Source: Paenibacillus sp. 1011MAR3C5
Lineage (GTDB): Bacteria > Bacillota > Bacilli > Paenibacillales > Paenibacillaceae
Direction: 5' to 3'
Assembly: GCF_003591485.1 (NCBI RefSeq)
Contig: NZ_QZCF01000010.1
Span: 62,001-126,000 of the forward strand
Length of the DNA: 64,000 nt
The translations under genes were made by a program, and so were the position numbers. Below, piece by piece: positions 50,171 to 58,984 of the stretch. A model generated the notes under the pieces. It did not search any database, was not told the origin of the DNA, and saw only the letters and a list, made by a program, of their open reading frames with translations. Positions within the stretch are counted from its first letter, which is position 1, and every line of letters starts with the position of its first letter.

Positions 50171-51689
50171 GTGTGATTAAGCCCCCCGTGCTGTACAGCA
50201 TAATTTCTTCTTCGTTGGTGCGAGCCGTATCCAGCTCCTTCAAGATCGCTCCGTCATACATGACATACATGCGGTCCGTGATGCCCATAATTTCCGCAAT
50301 TTCGCTGGACGCGTACAACACGCTTTTGCCTCTGCTTGCAAGCTCCGCAATGAGATTGTAGATATCCCGCTTTGCTCCGACATCAACGCCTTTCGTAGGC
50401 TCGTCGAAGATATAGACATCCGCGTCTGTCAGCAGCCACTTGCCAATCGCAATCTTCTGCTGGTTGCCGCCGGACAAGTTGCGAACCTTGGCCTGCTGGC
50501 TCGGAGTCTTCACGCCAAGACTCTGAATAACCTCCTGTGCTGCAACCCGTTCCTTCCTTCTGCTCACCCATGACGCGCCGCTCGTATACTTGGATAGACT
50601 GGCAGCCGTCACATTCACAACGACCGATTCCTCGACAAAGATCCCCTCGCGACGGCGCTCCTCCGGCACCAACGCCAGACCGCTGCGGACTGCCTGATGC
50701 GGACTGCGCACCTTCAGCTTGGTTCCATTCAGGAACAGAGCGCCCTTAACAGTCTCCGATGCGCCGAACAGCGCCCGGCACAGCTCCGTCTTGCCGGCTC
50801 CTACCAAACCCGCCAGACCGACGATCTCGCCCTTCCTCACGGACAAAGAAACCCCGTTCACCTTGCCGCTGTCATAGATATCCTTCGCTTCAAACGCAAC
50901 TCCGCCAATACGGCTTTCCCTCTCCGGGAATTGGCCGTCGAGCTTGGCGCCCAGCATATGCTCCACAATCTCCTGCTGCTCCAGCTTCGCAATCTCGTCT
51001 CGCGTCACCAGCCGGCCGTCCCGCATAATCGTGATGTCATCGCAAATCTCGTACAATTCCGGCAGCCGGTGCGAGATAAAGATAATGCCTACGCCCTCCG
51101 ACTTCAGCAATCTGACGAGCGAGAAGAGCGCTTCCGTCTCGCTGATGCTTAGCGGCGCGGTAGGCTCGTCCAGCACAAGGAATCGGCATTCCATGGAGAC
51201 GGATCGTGCAATGAGCACCATCTGTTTCTCTGCCAGCGTCAGCTCCTGCACCAGCTTCCGAGTCGGCACCTTCACCTTCAGCCGGTCCAATACCGCCTGT
51301 GCCGACCGGTGCAGTTGCCTCCAGTTAACCATATGCTTGCCGTGCATACCGTGCACGGTGTGCTCCATCATAATATTTTCGCCGACAGACAGATTCGGAA
51401 TAAGCGCTGTATCCACTTCCTGATAGACGACCTGAATGCCGTAGCCCTTCGCATCCTTCGGGCTTCGGATATTCGCAAGCTGACCGTTCAGCAGAATCTC
51501 GCCTGTATAATGGCTGTAAGCGCCGGACAGCACCTTCATCAGCGTAGACTTGCCCGCTCCGTTCGCCCCGATCAGCGCATGTGATCTTCCGCTCTCCGTA
51601 TGGAAATCCACTTCGGTCAGTGCCTGTACTCCGGGGAAGGCAATTGAGATGCCTTTCATCTCCAGACTCGTCCTATTGTGATCCGCCAA
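50157..51689 (-). CDS. CUT2 sugar ABC ATPase, tandem domains (RbsA/MglA-like)
   Basis: A 510-residue double ATPase. The first domain has GANGAGKSTLMKVLSG, LTLAEKQMV and FLVLDEPTAPLS; the second has GLVGAGKTELCRALFG, LSGGNQQKIAIGKWL and VYIFDEPTKGVD. I choose TTG 51689 (ADHNRTSLEMKGIS) because AGGGAGG lies 9 nt upstream; the 15 extra track residues have no signal. A GCGCCC / GGGCGC hairpin (51721-51747) separates it from the binding-protein gene and may lower expression of the two downstream genes. Confidence 0.92.
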   Translation of the reverse strand: MADHNRTSLEMKGISIAFPGVQALTEVDFHTESGRSHALIGANGAGKSTLMKVLSGAYSHYTGEILLNGQLANIRSPKDAKGYGIQVVYQEVDTALIPNLSVGENIMMEHTVHGMHGKHMVNWRQLHRSAQAVLDRLKVKVPTRKLVQELTLAEKQMVLIARSVSMECRFLVLDEPTAPLSISETEALFSLVRLLKSEGVGIIFISHRLPELYEICDDITIMRDGRLVTRDEIAKLEQQEIVEHMLGAKLDGQFPERESRIGGVAFEAKDIYDSGKVNGVSLSVRKGEIVGLAGLVGAGKTELCRALFGASETVKGALFLNGTKLKVRSPHQAVRSGLALVPEERRREGIFVEESVVVNVTAASLSKYTSGASWVSRRKERVAAQEVIQSLGVKTPSQQAKVRNLSGGNQQKIAIGKWLLTDADVYIFDEPTKGVDVGAKRDIYNLIAELASRGKSVLYASSEIAEIMGITDRMYVMYDGAILKELDTARTNEEEIMLYSTGGLITHEQG

Positions 51690-51780
51690 GAGGCGCACCT
51701 CCCTCTCCAAACAGGATTGAGCGCCCCCATCCATCGGATAAGGGCGCCTGTATGTGATCCTATTATAGCATCCAACCAGC

Positions 51781-52890
51781 TTACTTGGCGTTAGCTTCCT
51801 TGAGTGCCTTCATCCAGTCTTCTTCAAATGCATCTGTCGTGCCCCAGCCCGGAATAAGATCCGCAAGTGTCGCTACATTAACCGCTTCGCTCGACTTCTT
51901 CAGATTCTCTTGCGTGATGAGAGCCGCATCCAGATCGAAGGTCGCAGGCGTCTCTTCGTCAGCCAGCTTCTTCGCTGCGATGCGAACATTAACCGCGCCG
52001 ATCATCTTCGCGTCTACAGCAGCCGTAGCTACCCATGGGCTGTTCTCTTCTTGCATCGCTTGCAGGTCGGCATTGGAGACGTCGATGCCGTAAATCTTGA
52101 TCTCTGTACGTCCCGCTTCTACAAGAGCGCGTGTAGCGCCGATCGCGAATGCATCCCAAGTTGCGAAGATCGCATCGATTTCGCCTTTCGGATATTGGGT
52201 CAGCATAGCAGCAACCGCATTTTGCGTATCAACCGATGTGTTGTCGGAAGCAACGCCGAAGCGGCCTACTTCTTTAATGTCAGGATATTTCGCCAATACG
52301 TCTTGGTAGACATGGTTACGGCGAACCATTGGCGGGAAGCCGTCTACCCACAGGTATACGATCTTCGCTTCTTCGCCGTGCTGCTTCACCAGTTCGTCCA
52401 GCGCATATTGCGCCAGCGCCTCGTCCTTCTGGGAAGTCAGCGTCACACCTTCTACCGTGCTCAGATCGCCGATGGAATCGAAGGCGACCACTTCAATTCC
52501 TTTCTCTCTTAGCTTCTGAACCAATTCAACTACCGCAGCATCCTCCGCATGGGACAACACTACCGCATCTACATCGCTGTTAGCCGCTTGCTCGATTGCA
52601 TCCAGATACTTCGCCGTATCGCCATTCGCGGAGAACGTGTCGACCTTGAAGCCAAGCGCCTCGCCCTCTTGCTTCGCACCTGCCAAAAATTGTGCCGTAT
52701 GATCGTCGCCGCCGATTTTACGGATAACTTTAATGTTAATGTCGCCCTTCTCCTTCAATGCCGCAGGAAGGTTCTCTACCTCCTTCACGGAACCGCCGGA
52801 CTTGCCGGTGTCCGCTCCACAGCCCGTTGCCGCGATTACAATCGCCAGCATCAGCAGCAAGACGACGCTTAATTTATTTTTCTTAAACAT
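51781..52890 (-). CDS. CUT2 sugar-binding lipoprotein
   Basis: A 369-residue periplasmic-binding-protein-like lipoprotein. The signal peptide ends in IAATGC (C24), and the type I binding fold shows GDDHTAQFLAGAKQEGEALGF, DAVVLSHAEDAAVVELVQ and FATWDAFAIGATRALVEAG. ATG 52890 (MFKKNKLSVV) follows AGGGGAG. First gene of the three-gene importer; ligand unknown (pentose, rhizopine-like or other sugar). The mglBAC system at the end of the window is the same class but a different paralogue. Confidence 0.9.
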   Translation of the reverse strand: MFKKNKLSVVLLLMLAIVIAATGCGADTGKSGGSVKEVENLPAALKEKGDINIKVIRKIGGDDHTAQFLAGAKQEGEALGFKVDTFSANGDTAKYLDAIEQAANSDVDAVVLSHAEDAAVVELVQKLREKGIEVVAFDSIGDLSTVEGVTLTSQKDEALAQYALDELVKQHGEEAKIVYLWVDGFPPMVRRNHVYQDVLAKYPDIKEVGRFGVASDNTSVDTQNAVAAMLTQYPKGEIDAIFATWDAFAIGATRALVEAGRTEIKIYGIDVSNADLQAMQEENSPWVATAAVDAKMIGAVNVRIAAKKLADEETPATFDLDAALITQENLKKSSEAVNVATLADLIPGWGTTDAFEEDWMKALKEANAK

Positions 52891-53049
52891 TCTGAACTCT
52901 CCCCTTCTGACTGATTCATTCACCGCTTTAATACAAGTAATCCTATCGGATATACCTAGGATCGTCAATAGGTTGTCCCTATTTTTTTCAAAAAAAATTT
53001 CATAGATTATTCCGTTTTCAATAGAGGTGCCTGATTCATCTTCCTTCTA

Positions 53050-54321
53050 TCACATAGTTTCAGTCTTATGCTGGGGAAAATGAAGAGTAAATCGGGTTCC
53101 TTTGCCAGCCTCGCTCCTGACATCGATCTTGCCGTGCATCTTTTTGATAATGCTGAAGGAGATCATCGTACCGAGACCCGTTCCCTTCTCCTTGGTCGAA
53201 TAATAAGGCGTTCCAAGACGCTTCAACTGATCGCCCGTCATGCCGCTTCCCGTATCGCGGATCGTTACCTTAACCGTGTCATTGCGGCATTCTGTCGCAA
53301 GCTCCAGCGTTCCGCCGTTCGGCATCGCCTCAATCGCATTTTTCCCAATATTAATTAACGCTTGGCGGAACTTATATCGGTCTCCCATCGTCATCGGCAC
53401 ATCCCCCTTCGCCAGTTGAACCGACAGATGGACATTATTGAAATTCGCGTAGGTAAGCAATATGTTCGACAAGTATTCGACCTCGACATTCACATTGATC
53501 GCTTCCATCAGTTCAGGATCGGTTCTGGCCAGCGACAAATAATCCGCAATAATATGCTCCGCCCGATCCAGCTCGGAGAAACAAATCGTTTTGTAGAATT
53601 CCTTTTTTTCCGGCTGAATGCCAGGAGAGCCGAGCAAATGGATAAAACCACGGACAGCTGTGAGCGGATTGCGAATCTCATGGGCTACCGATGCCGCCAT
53701 GTCGCTGACAAGCCGCATTTTCTCGCTTTTCACGACCTCTTCTTGCATATGGTAATGCCTGTTCAGAAATTCAATAGCATAGACCGTAATCCCGACGATA
53801 AAAGCTTGCATGGCATATGTAGTCAGCATATGAAGCGGCTGATGCAGAAAAAACTGCGGTTGGTTCGTAATGGTGAGAAAGAGAATGAGCGTAATCAATT
53901 TAATGAGGATGCTGAGGATGACGGCCCAGGCGATCTTCCAGGCTAGGGATGCATGCTGAAATCTTCGAATGGCAATGTAGACGATAAGATAGGTGGGCAA
54001 TATCGAAATAGCATAGATCAAATTATCGGGGCTGCCTAGCAAATAACGGGTAGCAATCAACGTGCCATAAAGCAGCAGAGCAATGACGCCGCCTCCATAC
54101 AAGGAGCCGATCGTCAGCGGTATGGACCGGAAATCATAGTTGAACCCGCTAATTTTTACAGGGAAGCACATTGTAACAATCAGAGCCAGCGCAAAAATGA
54201 AAAACATCAGAAAGCGATAATACAGCAGACGGTTTTTCAATCTGTACAGATAGGGGTACAGCACGAACGGGGATGAGATAATAAGCACATTCAATAGAAA
54301 ATCTTTGAGAAAGTGTTCCAT
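53050..54321 (-). CDS. Membrane sensor histidine kinase, KinB-like
   Basis: A 423-residue kinase with an N-terminal 5TM-LYT-type receptor region (six hydrophobic stretches, residues 8-190). The phospho-acceptor His is H214 in ASVAHEIRNPLTAVRGF. N, G1 and G2 boxes read ALINIGKNAIEAMPNGG, VTIRDTGSGM and GTGLGTMIS. This layout is that of sporulation kinases such as KinB, which feed phosphate into Spo0F, and no response regulator is adjacent, as expected for such an orphan. ATG 54321 follows AAGGGGG at 7 nt. The ligand is unknown. Confidence 0.88.
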   Translation of the reverse strand: MEHFLKDFLLNVLIISSPFVLYPYLYRLKNRLLYYRFLMFFIFALALIVTMCFPVKISGFNYDFRSIPLTIGSLYGGGVIALLLYGTLIATRYLLGSPDNLIYAISILPTYLIVYIAIRRFQHASLAWKIAWAVILSILIKLITLILFLTITNQPQFFLHQPLHMLTTYAMQAFIVGITVYAIEFLNRHYHMQEEVVKSEKMRLVSDMAASVAHEIRNPLTAVRGFIHLLGSPGIQPEKKEFYKTICFSELDRAEHIIADYLSLARTDPELMEAINVNVEVEYLSNILLTYANFNNVHLSVQLAKGDVPMTMGDRYKFRQALINIGKNAIEAMPNGGTLELATECRNDTVKVTIRDTGSGMTGDQLKRLGTPYYSTKEKGTGLGTMISFSIIKKMHGKIDVRSEAGKGTRFTLHFPQHKTETM

Positions 54322-54461
54322 ATAAGCCCCCTTGACCACCTATTGATCCTCTATGCAGCGGCATATCAACCCAAATATAGCATAAAGACGAAATTCCTAC
54401 CGTAAAAATCGATCCGCAACACGTATAACCAAAGAAGACACCTATTACTAGGCGCCTTCCA

Positions 54462-56096
54462 TCAAGAAGCGTGTTCAGATATGGCAAAAGTCAGCTTGTT
54501 TTTCCCTTTGCTCTTGGAGGCGTACAGCGCCTGGTCAGCCAGCTTCAGCAGCAGCAACGGATCCGTTCCGTTATGCGGCCACATGGCGCCGCCGATGCTG
54601 CAGCTTACCTTCGCAATACCGGCTTCCAATTCGAACGGCTCGCGAAGGATCTCCAATATGCGATTGGCCGCATCGTTTGCCTCCAGCAACGCCCCCTGCA
54701 GCGGGACTGACAAGACGACAACAAATTCGTCTCCTCCCATGCGGAATGCATAATCCTGTGTATTCATGCAGTCCCTTATGCGCGTCGCGGCCTGGCGAAG
54801 AAGCTCATCCCCTGCTCCATGGCCAAGCGAGTCGTTGACCCCCTTGAACCCGTCGAGATCCATGTATAGGAAAGCGACTGCGCCTGCCCTCTCCTCAGCA
54901 TGCCTGATCGCACTTGCAACACTCGCTTCCAGCGAAGAGCGGTTCAGCAGTCCGGTCAGCTTATCCCGATGAGCCTGGTCCTCCATCTTGACCAACTCGG
55001 ATTCCGTAGCCGTCAGCTCTGCAATTAGTTCGCGAAGCGAGCCGGACAGCACTTCAATATCCTTAATCCCGCGCGTTTGCGGAATCTCCGTTTTCTCTCC
55101 CCACCGCAGGCGATCCGCCGCCTCGGCGATTCGGGATAGCGGCTTGGAAATTTTTCCGGCGAATACCCATGCCAGTATGGCGAAGAGCAACATAAGCACG
55201 ATGCCTAGCAGCACGATGTCCTTTATAAGGGAATGAATCGGGGCAAAAGCAACCTCGGCAGGCTGACGAACGATAATCTTCCATCCCAGTCCGGGATAAT
55301 TATTGTAGCCGGCGCCCTGCGCGAACCCCGTCAAATACGAGCGGCCGTCCGGCCATTGCTGGACCGTCCATTCATTGGCCCTGCTGTATGGCCCGGCTCC
55401 TTCAAGCATCAGCTTTTTGCCGGCCCAGGAGTCCGGACCAAGCAGCACGGTATCATCACTCGCACTTAAGATGAATACTTCTATCGCGTTTTTGCTGTCG
55501 CCCTGCAGCGATTTAAGGACAGAGAACTTAATTTCCTTGGTCCATTCCCAGCTGAGATGAGCGGCCAATACGCCCGTTAGATTCCCGTTGTCATCAAACA
55601 AAGGCGTGCTGATATCAACAAACTTAAGCGGCTCTCCCGTAGGATTCGGCAGCAGCTCCGATAAGAGCACCGCGTCGTGCACGTCACCAATGAACGGTTT
55701 CTCCAGCGCTTCTTCATACACCGGACGGCCGGCAATGCTGTTGCCTACAAGAACGCCCCCTGTTGAAGCAAGAATGTCACCATTAGGATCAGACAGCCCT
55801 ACCCAAGAAAATGAAGGAATATTTTTATTCAGCTCATGCAGCAGCCCGCTTACTTCTTCCAGATCAGAAGGAATGCGTAGCGCTTTCAAATGACTTAATA
55901 ATAAAATCTCGTTATAGCGCGACCACATATAGTAATCCAGCTTATCAGACATTTGATAGGCAAGCGCGGCCAGTGAGCCGCCTATCTCCTCTCTGACCTC
56001 ATGGCTGGTTCTCTGGCTAATCACTACACTCATGGAGACGATTACAACGATAATTAGAAAAGCAAACGATAACGAGAAGTACGTTCTCAGCTTCAA
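54462..56096 (-). CDS. Cache-HAMP-GGDEF diguanylate cyclase
   Basis: A 544-residue membrane enzyme making c-di-GMP. A first membrane segment (8-28), an extracellular double-cache sensor (about 30-290, PSFSWVGLSDPNGDILASTGG), a second segment (290-315), a HAMP linker (ISKPLSRIAEAADRLRWGEK) and a GGDEF domain with DLDGFKGVNDSLGHGAGD and RMGGDEFVVV follow in order. The active-site GGDEF is intact, unlike the AGDEF protein at 17359. The start is TTG 56096 with GGGAGGGGG 7 nt upstream. It may oppose the phosphodiesterase encoded earlier. Confidence 0.92.
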   Translation of the reverse strand: MKLRTYFSLSFAFLIIVVIVSMSVVISQRTSHEVREEIGGSLAALAYQMSDKLDYYMWSRYNEILLLSHLKALRIPSDLEEVSGLLHELNKNIPSFSWVGLSDPNGDILASTGGVLVGNSIAGRPVYEEALEKPFIGDVHDAVLLSELLPNPTGEPLKFVDISTPLFDDNGNLTGVLAAHLSWEWTKEIKFSVLKSLQGDSKNAIEVFILSASDDTVLLGPDSWAGKKLMLEGAGPYSRANEWTVQQWPDGRSYLTGFAQGAGYNNYPGLGWKIIVRQPAEVAFAPIHSLIKDIVLLGIVLMLLFAILAWVFAGKISKPLSRIAEAADRLRWGEKTEIPQTRGIKDIEVLSGSLRELIAELTATESELVKMEDQAHRDKLTGLLNRSSLEASVASAIRHAEERAGAVAFLYMDLDGFKGVNDSLGHGAGDELLRQAATRIRDCMNTQDYAFRMGGDEFVVVLSVPLQGALLEANDAANRILEILREPFELEAGIAKVSCSIGGAMWPHNGTDPLLLLKLADQALYASKSKGKNKLTFAISEHAS

Positions 56097-56195
56097 CGTT
56101 GCGCCCCCTCCCGCGGTCTATGTCGATACGTGTCGGATGCAGCCGGATTCAGCAGTATTATAGTCTATTTATGGGATTTAAGGAAGGTATAAAAA

Positions 56196-56237
56196 AGACG
56201 CCCCCATCTCCACTTGACTTGTGGGTTTGGAGGCGTC
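56196..56237 (-). terminator. Terminator of the aldo/keto reductase gene
   Basis: AGACGCC / GGCGTCT outer stem with a second inner stem (CCAC / GTGG region). On the minus strand it is followed by TTTTTT. Confidence 0.85.
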
Positions 56238-56257
56238 TGTGTTTATTAGCTCTCTTC

Positions 56258-57181
56258 TTACTTCCCGGCTACATCCTGTCGATGAGGCTCCGTCAGCAGC
56301 TCCGCCGCACGCGCATTGGATTCCACCTGAGCCGGATCCTTGCAGCCCGGTATAACCGTTGTTACCGCCGGGTGCTTCAAGCACCATGCGAGCGCCCAGC
56401 TTGCCATATCCACACTGGCTGGCACTTCCTCGCGCGCGATGCGCTCCACTTCCTCCAGCTTCTGCCGCGTAGCTTCAGCATCATGGCGATGGCGCACATC
56501 ATTGTTCGCGAATACCGCTCCAGGCTTATATTTGCCGCTCAGATAGCCGCTCGCCAGCGGAACGCGGGCAAGCACTCCGAGATCCTGGCGCTCGCAGGAC
56601 GGGAATACCTGCTCCTCCGGCTTGCGGTCCAGCCGGTTGTATACGACCTGGATCGTGCGGGAATTGACGCTTGTCGACGCATCGGTCTGATGCAAGTTGT
56701 CATTTTTACCGATCGATGTGCCGAGGAACCGGATCTTGCCGGCTTGAATCTGCTTGTCCAGCGTCGTCCACAGCTCATCGTTATCGAACGCGGCATCCGG
56801 TCCGGAATGGAATTGATACAGATCGATATAATCCAGCTTCAGCGCCTTCAGCGAAGCGTCGAGCTGAGCCGTCACGCCGGCCGCATCGTACACGTCCGTA
56901 CGCGTAAACAAGTTATGGAAGTGATGGCCGAATTTCGTCGCGACGATCCAATCCTCGCGATTTCTCCGGCTCAAATAATCGCCAATGAGACTTTCCGACA
57001 GATGGTCGCCGTAGCATTCTGCCGTGTCGATCAGATTAATGCCGAGCTCATGCCCTTTATCCAGAATCGCATCCGCTTCCGCTTGCGTATATTCGCGGCC
57101 CCACTCTCCGCCGAACTGCCAGGTCCCAATGCCGATCACCGACACATGCAGGTCTGTACTGCCCAAACGCCTATACTTCAT
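56258..57181 (-). CDS. Aldo/keto reductase
   Basis: A 307-residue NADPH-dependent reductase of the AKR superfamily. Catalytic Asp and Tyr are in NLIDTAECYGDHLSE, Lys in VATKFGHHF, and His in IDLYQFHSGP. TVIPGCKDPAQVESNARAA is the cofactor phosphate-binding end. GAGAGGAG precedes ATG 57181. Substrate is not predictable; relatives reduce sugars and aldehydes. Monocistronic. The 450-residue frame on the other strand is its shadow. Confidence 0.93.
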   Translation of the reverse strand: MKYRRLGSTDLHVSVIGIGTWQFGGEWGREYTQAEADAILDKGHELGINLIDTAECYGDHLSESLIGDYLSRRNREDWIVATKFGHHFHNLFTRTDVYDAAGVTAQLDASLKALKLDYIDLYQFHSGPDAAFDNDELWTTLDKQIQAGKIRFLGTSIGKNDNLHQTDASTSVNSRTIQVVYNRLDRKPEEQVFPSCERQDLGVLARVPLASGYLSGKYKPGAVFANNDVRHRHDAEATRQKLEEVERIAREEVPASVDMASWALAWCLKHPAVTTVIPGCKDPAQVESNARAAELLTEPHRQDVAGK

Positions 57182-57375
57182 AACGACTCTCCTCTCAGCT
57201 ATACGTTTTCTACACCATTATACCTTTTGGAACGCGTGAATAAAAACAAAGACATGTTCTTATTTCAAAAGATTACAGTCTATGAAATTCCATGCAAGCC
57301 CCGGGTACAGGAAAACAGGATGCTCCATCCTGCGGTGAATACGCTACTGTATGAACCGCAAAGGAGGAATGTCCT

Positions 57376-57846
57376 ATCGCAACCTTCAGAGCGTTCCTTA
57401 GGGGACGGAATGAAGTGCCGCCTGTTCGTACGAATGCTTCCGGCAATGTGATTATTCGTGAAATTGACCGCCGCAACGGCAACGGCCGCAGTGGGGATGA
57501 AAACAATGGTGGAGACCGCAATAACGGGAACAGACGCAGACGCAATCGCCGCCTCAGATTCCGGTTATCGCTTCGCAATATTAGACGCGTAACCGCGGCT
57601 CACATTCATCTTGGCCGCCCAGGCGAGAACGGTCCTGTTGTTGCTTTCCTGTTCGGCCCGAACAATCAAGGCGTATCGTTCAGACGAGGCGTCATTACCG
57701 GCACATTACGAGACAGCGACCTTGTCGGACCTTTGGCCGGCTCTTCCATTCGCCGCCTGATCCGAGAGATAGAACGCGGCAATGCTTATGTGAACGTGCA
57801 CACTCGCCAGAACCCGGATGGAGAGATTCGCGGCCAACTTCGTTAA
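57376..57846 (+). CDS. CHRD-domain protein with apparent AUC start
   Basis: A 156-residue CHRD-domain protein (chordin-like beta domain found in many bacterial surface proteins; function unknown). The conserved opening is TFRAFLRGRNEVPPVRTNASG, and the core reads AAHIHLGRPGENGPVVAFLFGP and AYVNVHTRQNPDGEIRGQL. The frame is open upstream only to a TGA at 57352, and contains no ATG, GTG or TTG before EVPPV. AAGGAGG (57361-57367) stands exactly 8 nt before an ATC at 57376, so I propose AUC initiation. GTG 57415 is the conventional option but cuts the first CHRD strand. A short basic, Asn/Gly/Arg-rich insert lies at residues 32-55. Confidence 0.75.
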   Translation: MATFRAFLRGRNEVPPVRTNASGNVIIREIDRRNGNGRSGDENNGGDRNNGNRRRRNRRLRFRLSLRNIRRVTAAHIHLGRPGENGPVVAFLFGPNNQGVSFRRGVITGTLRDSDLVGPLAGSSIRRLIREIERGNAYVNVHTRQNPDGEIRGQLR

Positions 57847-57870
57847 GACGTACAGCCGTGCCTTTTACAA

Positions 57871-57892
57871 CCGCTATTGAAAGAAATAGCGG
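57871..57892 (+). terminator. Hairpin after the CHRD gene
   Basis: CCGCTATT / AATAGCGG with a 6-nt loop, 25 nt past the stop. No T run follows, so termination efficiency is doubtful. Confidence 0.45.
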
Positions 57893-57930
57893 GATCTGTT
57901 GGCGTGTGCCTATCCGCATTTCAGCAAAAA

Positions 57931-57973
57931 AAAATGACGTGCCGACTGACTTCAGTCTGGCGCGTCATTTTTC
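57931..57973. terminator. Bidirectional terminator between CHRD and the MmyB-type regulator
   Basis: Long stem with AAAATGACG, GCC and GACTGA pairing to TCAGTC, GGC and CGTCATTTTT. A and T runs flank both sides, so it can end both convergent genes. Confidence 0.85.
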
Positions 57974-57975
57974 TA

Positions 57976-58860
57976 TCAATCTCCTGGCAGGGAAAACGTT
58001 TGATCGTGACGATCAAGGTTTTCTTTGCGAGCGAGCAGTTGCCTTAGCTTGGACTCCGTTGGAGACCCCGGTGCCGGTGTATAGATACTGCAACGCAGCT
58101 CCGAGCTTCCCTGTGTCTGCATCGAGGTCAGATGAAACAGCATCTTGCCTGCCTGGGCATGGCGGAACTCAAGGGACACCTCAGGCGCGTAGCTGACCCC
58201 GCTTTGCTCCCATAATCTTGTGAAATCCGGGTAGTTTTCTTTCATCTCGCTTATGAATTGTTCATACCACTCATCCTTAACGTATTGACCATAATAAGAC
58301 CGGAACATAGCAAGGAAGCCGCCCGCAAAATGCTCCCAATTAGCGGCAAGCCTGCGAAGCTCTTTCCTGGAAAAAAGCAGCTCCACCATGTTGCGTTCGG
58401 CTACCGGAACCTCGGCAAAATCAAGAAAGACATATGCGGCAGCCTCATTCCACCCTACAATAACGCAGCGGCGATCCGATATGATAACCGGGCAATGCCT
58501 AAGCTCATCAATGATATACCTCAGAGACGGCGGGACGGCCGGCGAGACATGGTCCGGCTCCGGCTGCTCGGTGTCCGGCTCCAGCGCCAGCGTCAGCATA
58601 TATCTCCGCTCGTCCTCATTAAGCTGCAGCGCCTTGGCTACACTGTTCAAGACGGAGGGAGATACCCGGATATCCCTTCCCTGCTCCAGCCACGTATACC
58701 AAGTCAGGCTGACATCCGCAAGCTGAGCGACCTCCTCCCTCCTAAGTCCCGGAGTTCTTCTGCGGGAGCCAGATATCATGCCGAACGACTCTGGCCGGAG
58801 CATGGCTCGCTTGGTTTTCAAAAACTCGGACAAGGCATGGAGCCTCGCTTCAGAATTCAT
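57976..58860 (-). CDS. XRE-family regulator with MmyB-type ligand domain
   Basis: A 294-residue regulator. The N-terminal helix-turn-helix carries the family motif RRRTPGLRREEVAQLADVSLTWYTWLEQGRDIRVSPSVL (residues about 33-72). The PAS-like C-terminal domain (about 100-290) includes RYIIDELRHCPVIISDRRCVIVGWNEAA, ANWEHFAGGFLAMFR and LWEQSGVSYAPE, which in MmyB proteins bind fatty-acid-like ligands. ATG 58860 follows GGAGG with 8 nt. It is divergent from fabF, so a lipid or polyketide-like ligand is plausible. An ATACTAGTAT palindrome lies at its promoter. Confidence 0.88.
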   Translation of the reverse strand: MNSEARLHALSEFLKTKRAMLRPESFGMISGSRRRTPGLRREEVAQLADVSLTWYTWLEQGRDIRVSPSVLNSVAKALQLNEDERRYMLTLALEPDTEQPEPDHVSPAVPPSLRYIIDELRHCPVIISDRRCVIVGWNEAAAYVFLDFAEVPVAERNMVELLFSRKELRRLAANWEHFAGGFLAMFRSYYGQYVKDEWYEQFISEMKENYPDFTRLWEQSGVSYAPEVSLEFRHAQAGKMLFHLTSMQTQGSSELRCSIYTPAPGSPTESKLRQLLARKENLDRHDQTFSLPGD

Positions 58861-58896
58861 ATGTGCTTCCTCCAAGCTATTATCATAGTGCTCTTC

Positions 58897-58906
58897 ATAC
58901 TAGTAT
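58897..58906. promoter_or_regulatory. Palindrome between the MmyB-type regulator and fabF
   Basis: ATACTAGTAT, a perfect 10-bp palindrome overlapping a TATACT -10 (with TTATCC 17 bp upstream on the minus strand). It is a candidate operator for the divergent regulator. Confidence 0.4.
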
Positions 58907-58984
58907 AAACGAAAACTGGTAATAGGATAACTTCTATGACAAACTAGGTTCAATTCAGATAATAAGCTAAGGAGGATCAGATAA

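Noticed and set aside
56099..57451. 450-residue plus-strand frame
   Set aside because: It is antisense to the aldo/keto reductase, with Arg/His-rich low-complexity composition and no family motif.
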